A stretch of 64,000 nucleotides of DNA from Polyangium mundeleinium (GTDB taxonomy: Bacteria; Myxococcota_A; Polyangia; Polyangiales; Polyangiaceae), in assembly GCF_028369105.1 (NCBI RefSeq), contig NZ_JAQNDO010000001.1, positions 62,001-126,000 of the forward strand, written 5' to 3'. Both the position numbers and the translations under genes were made by a program. The notes beneath the pieces are model-generated. The model had not been told where the DNA came from. It did not search any database and worked only from the letters and a program-made list of their open reading frames with translations. Shown piece by piece: positions 61,353-64,000 of the stretch. Position 1 is the first letter of the stretch. The number at the start of each line of letters is the position of its first letter.

Positions 61353-61381
61353 TGACACCCTAGAACGCCAAAGCTACATAG
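61353..61381 (+). promoter_or_regulatory. Candidate sigma-70 promoter of the nuo operon
   Basis: TTGACA (61353-61358) and TACATA (61376-61381) are separated by exactly 17 bases, a perfect -35 box and a fair -10 box in DNA where AT-rich hexamers are rare. Transcription would start near 61388, giving a leader of about 160 nt before nuoA. Confidence 0.6.
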
Positions 61382-61498
61382 CCGCGGCGATTGTGCCGAG
61401 ATCGCACGGATTTCGCGCCATCTCGGAGCCTGCCAGCGCCCGCTCGTGATCGCGAGCGATCGCGAGAGAGGTCCCCACCTTCTCGGTCGGCACCAGAA

Positions 61499-61540
61499 CC
61501 GGGTACACCACGTACCCGGAGCACCCGGAGCACCCGGAGC
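61499..61540 (+). promoter_or_regulatory. nuoA leader: 8-bp inverted repeat and triplicated Shine-Dalgarno unit
   Basis: CCGGGTAC and GTACCCGG (61499-61506, 61512-61519) form a perfect palindrome with a 5-base gap. Its right arm runs into three exact copies of the 9-bp unit ACCCGGAGC (61514-61522, 61523-61531, 61532-61540). Each copy carries a GGAG; the last one is 6 bases from the nuoA ATG and is the working ribosome site. Confidence 0.75.
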
Positions 61541-61545
61541 AAACG

Positions 61546-61905
61546 ATGTTGTCCACCTACGTCCCCCTGTTCCTGCTCTTCATCGTGGCGGCGGTCCTCG
61601 CGGGCGCCCTGTTCACGATCAGCACCGTGCTCGGACCGAAGAACCCGACGCCGGAGAAGATGATCCCGTACGAGTGCGGGAGCGAAACGACGGGCGGCCG
61701 CTTCGTGAAGCCGAGCGTCAAGTTCTACCTCACGGCGATCCTCTTCGTGGTCTTCGACATCGAAGCGGTGCTCATCTACCCGTGGGCGGTGGAGTTCAAG
61801 AACCTCGGCTGGATCGGCCTCGCGACCATGGGGTCATTCATCCTCATGCTCGTGGTGGCGCTGCTCTACATCTGGAAGAAGGGAGCCCTCGAATGGGAGA
61901 AATGA
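61546..61905 (+). CDS. nuoA: NADH-quinone oxidoreductase subunit A
   Basis: A 119-residue subunit of complex I, first gene of the nuo operon. Three membrane helices; the conserved loop IPYECGSETTGGRFVKPSVK (about 41-60, Cys near the quinone channel) and KFYLTAILFVVFDIEAVLIY (the FDxE motif) are intact. In the membrane arm, NuoA holds the loop next to NuoD/H. The stop overlaps the start region of nuoB (ATGA at 61902). A candidate promoter and an unusual leader lie upstream. Confidence 0.97.
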   Translation: MLSTYVPLFLLFIVAAVLAGALFTISTVLGPKNPTPEKMIPYECGSETTGGRFVKPSVKFYLTAILFVVFDIEAVLIYPWAVEFKNLGWIGLATMGSFILMLVVALLYIWKKGALEWEK

Positions 61906-62480
61906 CCACTGGCGGCGCTGGCACGACGATCCAGGTCCTCGAGGGATCGGAGACCGGGTTCGCGACGACGCGCTTCGATGCGCTCTTGAACTGGGCGAGG
62001 AAGTACTCGCTGTTCCAGTACCCGTTCATCACGGCGTGCTGCGCGATGGAGTTCATGGCCATGGCGAGCCCGCGCTTCGACATGGCGCGCTTCGGCGCCG
62101 AGGCGCCGCGCTTCTCGCCGCGCCAGGCGGACCTGCTCTGGGTCGTGGGCACGATCAGCCAGCGCCAGGCGCCCGCGCTCAAGCGCATCTACGAGCAGAT
62201 GGCGGACCCGAAGTACGTCTTCGCCTTCGGCACGTGCGCGTCGTGCGGCGGCTTCTACGACAACTACACGACGCTCGCGGGCATCGACAAAGTCATCCCC
62301 GTCGACGTGTACGTCCCTGGCTGCCCCCCGCGCCCGGAGGCCGTGATCGACGGCCTTCTGCTGCTGCAGGACAAGATCGCGCGTGGCGACCGTACGCCCG
62401 CGATTGTCAAGCCGCGCCGCGACCCCACCGTGCAAGCGGGCAACCTCGTCAGGCTCGGCAAGAAGAGCACCGCAACATGA
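61893..62480 (+). CDS. nuoB: NADH-quinone oxidoreductase subunit B
   Basis: A 195-residue subunit of complex I that binds the N2 [4Fe-4S] cluster, the last electron carrier before quinone. ATG 61893 is 7 bases after GGGAG; ATG 61902 would be too close to its own GGGAGA. Cluster cysteines: the CC pair in TACCAMEFMAMASPRFDMAR, C in GTCASCGGFYDNY and C in VYVPGCPPRPEAVIDGLLLL. It overlaps nuoA by 13 bp and nuoC by 4 bp (ATGA), showing a coupled operon. Confidence 0.97.
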   Translation: MGEMTTGGAGTTIQVLEGSETGFATTRFDALLNWARKYSLFQYPFITACCAMEFMAMASPRFDMARFGAEAPRFSPRQADLLWVVGTISQRQAPALKRIYEQMADPKYVFAFGTCASCGGFYDNYTTLAGIDKVIPVDVYVPGCPPRPEAVIDGLLLLQDKIARGDRTPAIVKPRRDPTVQAGNLVRLGKKSTAT

Positions 62481-63058
62481 GCAAGCGCGTCCTCGAAATC
62501 CTGAAGAGCAAGTTCGGCGACGACATCTACGAGACCCACTCGCAGTTCGGCGACGACACGGCCGTGGTGAACCCCGAGAAATGGCGCGAGATCGCGCGGT
62601 TTCTCCGGGACGATCCCCAGTGCGCGATGAACATGTTCGTCGACCTGACCGCCGTCGACTACCTCGGCCGGCAGACGCCGCGCTTCGAGGTTGTGCTGCA
62701 TCTGCGCTCGATGGATCGAAACCATCGCATCCGGCTGAAGGCGCGCATCGGCGACGAGGACGCGAACGGCGTGGAGATCGACTCGGTCGTGTCCGTGTGG
62801 AAAGGCGCGAACTGGTTCGAGCGCGAGTGCTTCGACATGTTCGGCGTGAACTTCAAAGGTCACCCCGATCTGCGGCGGATCCTGATGTACCCCGAGTTCG
62901 TCGGGTACCCGCTTCGCAAGGACTATCCGGCGGACAAGATCCAGCCGCTCGTCGAGCTGCGCAACGTTCCCGACAAACTGCCCCCCTTCGGCATCGACGA
63001 GGGCATGCCGTTCGGGCGCCAGACCCACGACTACCCGCGGGGCGAGGAGACGAACTGA
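62477..63058 (+). CDS. nuoC: NADH-quinone oxidoreductase subunit C
   Basis: A 193-residue subunit of the complex I peripheral arm. The conserved C-terminal block is clear: VVSVWKGANWFERECFDMFG followed by HPDLRRILMYPEFVGYPLRK and DYP, the NuoC/30-kDa signature. The N-terminus is variable. Overlaps nuoB by 4 bp and ends 3 bp before the nuoD ATG. NuoC and NuoD are separate here, not fused as in E. coli. Confidence 0.96.
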   Translation: MSKRVLEILKSKFGDDIYETHSQFGDDTAVVNPEKWREIARFLRDDPQCAMNMFVDLTAVDYLGRQTPRFEVVLHLRSMDRNHRIRLKARIGDEDANGVEIDSVVSVWKGANWFERECFDMFGVNFKGHPDLRRILMYPEFVGYPLRKDYPADKIQPLVELRNVPDKLPPFGIDEGMPFGRQTHDYPRGEETN

Positions 63059-63061
63059 GTC

Positions 63062-64000
63062 ATGGAACCCTTGGATCGTGATCTCGAGGAGGGCCTCCTC
63101 GAGCTGCCCAGCGAGCCGATGATGCTCAACATGGGCCCGTCCCATCCGGCGATGCACGGGACGGTGCGCATCGTGCTCGAGCTCTCGGGCGAGATGATCC
63201 AGAAGGCCGACGTGCAGATCGGCTACCTGCACCGCGGCTTCGAGAAGATGTGCGAGCGGGGCACCTGGACGCAGATCTTCCCGTACGTCGACCGCTGCAA
63301 CTACGTCTCGCCGATGCTGAACAACGTGGGCTTCGCGCTCGCGGTGGAGAAGATGCTCGGCGTGACGGTGCCCGAGCGCTGCCAGTACTACCGCGTGGCG
63401 CTCGGCGAGCTCGCGCGCATCTGCGACCACATGATCTGCTCGGGCGCGATGTGCATGGAGCTCGGCGCGTTCACGCCGTTCCTCTACTTCGCCCGCGCCC
63501 GCGAGATCATCTGGGACATCTTCGAGGAAGAGACGGGCGCGCGCGTCACGCACAGCTTCGGCCGCGTGGGCGGTATGGCGAACCCGCCGACGAAGTACTT
63601 CAAGGAGATGGTCCGCGCGGGTCTTCCGCGCGTGCTGCAGCTCATCAGCGAGGGCGAGAAGCTCCTCTTGAAGAACCGCATCTTCCTCGACCGCCTCGAA
63701 GGCGTGGGCGTGATGTCGAAGGAGGACGCGCTCGCGCTCGGGTGGACGGGCATCGTGCTCCGCGCCTCGGGCGTGCCGTACGACGTGCGACGCGCGCATC
63801 CGTACCTGGTCTACGACCGGATGGAGTTCGACGTGCCGGTGGGCACGACGGGCGACAACTACGACCGGTTCATGTGCCGCCAGGAGGAGATCCGGCAGAC
63901 GGTGCGGATCATCGAGCAGGCGCTCGATCAGATGCCGGACGAGGGCCCGATCAACATCGAGGATCCGCGGATCGTCCTGCCCCCGAAGCAGGACGTCTAC
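63062..64000 (+). CDS. nuoD: NADH-quinone oxidoreductase subunit D (3' end outside window)
   Basis: 313 codons from ATG 63062 to the window edge, open throughout. NuoD forms the quinone-binding pocket with NuoB. Family motifs: LNMGPSHPAMHGTVRIVLEL (quinone-contact His in GPSHPAMHG), IGYLHRGFEKMCE, YVDRCNYVSPMLNN, ELARICDHMICSGAMCMELG and the later VRRAHPYLVYD and GDNYDRFMCRQEE. Typical length is about 400-430 residues, so about 100 residues and the rest of the operon lie beyond the right edge. Confidence 0.97.
   Translation, partial: MEPLDRDLEEGLLELPSEPMMLNMGPSHPAMHGTVRIVLELSGEMIQKADVQIGYLHRGFEKMCERGTWTQIFPYVDRCNYVSPMLNNVGFALAVEKMLGVTVPERCQYYRVALGELARICDHMICSGAMCMELGAFTPFLYFARAREIIWDIFEEETGARVTHSFGRVGGMANPPTKYFKEMVRAGLPRVLQLISEGEKLLLKNRIFLDRLEGVGVMSKEDALALGWTGIVLRASGVPYDVRRAHPYLVYDRMEFDVPVGTTGDNYDRFMCRQEEIRQTVRIIEQALDQMPDEGPINIEDPRIVLPPKQDVY

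Overview
The window is very GC-rich, gene-dense chromosomal DNA. Features point to a myxobacterium, most likely of the order Polyangiales (Polyangium/Sorangium-like): a eukaryote-like Ser/Thr kinase fused to an AAA ATPase and TPRs, RCC1-type lipoproteins, many lipoproteins of unknown function, a very long S41 protease, GTG/TTG starts, ATGA/GTGA stop-start overlaps and a nuoA-B-C-D order with separate nuoC and nuoD. This placement is inferred from style and content; no rRNA is present. I found no IS elements, prophage, CRISPR array, tRNA or rRNA, so this looks like core plus lineage-specific chromosome.

Layout. 0-7.3 kb: the 5' end of a leftward ureD, a HEAT-like protein and a lipoprotein, a TauE/SafE permease, then the RNA-repair module rtcR <-> rtcBA with a well-formed sigma-54 promoter in the divergent gap. 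7.4-14.1 kb: addB-addA-like helicase/nuclease genes directly behind rtcA. 14.3-20.6 kb: small membrane and lipoproteins, an HD-domain hydrolase, a repeat-rich DUF882/M15-like protein, an unexplained hairpin-rich intergenic region (about 17840-18000), a cysteine-repeat protein, dtd and a PanE-like reductase. 20.6-24.5 kb: pdxA with a regulator whose receiver is degenerate, tldD, and a CopD/HemJ-like membrane protein. 24.6-34.8 kb: a large TPR protein, an RCC1 lipoprotein, a leftward four-gene secreted operon (two CxxCH lipoproteins, a third lipoprotein and a Tat substrate), and another lipoprotein. 34.8-43.6 kb: hemD, TerB-like protein, 1049-residue S41 protease, tatA, LptF/LptG-like permease, purA and a YahK-like alcohol dehydrogenase. 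43.6-52.8 kb: the kinase/AAA/TPR regulator, two TPR proteins, a double-PH-domain membrane protein, an OmpA-like lipoprotein and two unknown genes. 52.9-53.7 kb: a 21-bp tandem repeat followed by a frameshifted RCC1 gene. 53.9-58.9 kb: a three-gene molybdenum hydroxylase operon resembling 4-hydroxybenzoyl-CoA reductase. 59-61.3 kb: two myxobacterial proteins of unknown role. 61.3-64 kb: the start of the nuo operon (complex I), cut by the right edge inside nuoD.

The most unusual item is the 53.9-58.9 kb operon. Its first gene fuses a DRE-TIM metallolyase (homocitrate/isopropylmalate-synthase type) to the [2Fe-2S] subunit of the hydroxylase. Its third gene carries the extra four-cysteine loop typical of 4-hydroxybenzoyl-CoA reductase, an enzyme normally associated with anaerobic aromatic metabolism. 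The other items worth following are the secreted heme/Tat operon, the regular cysteine-repeat protein, the hairpin-rich intergenic region, the phased G-tract minisatellite and the repeated Shine-Dalgarno leader of nuoA.
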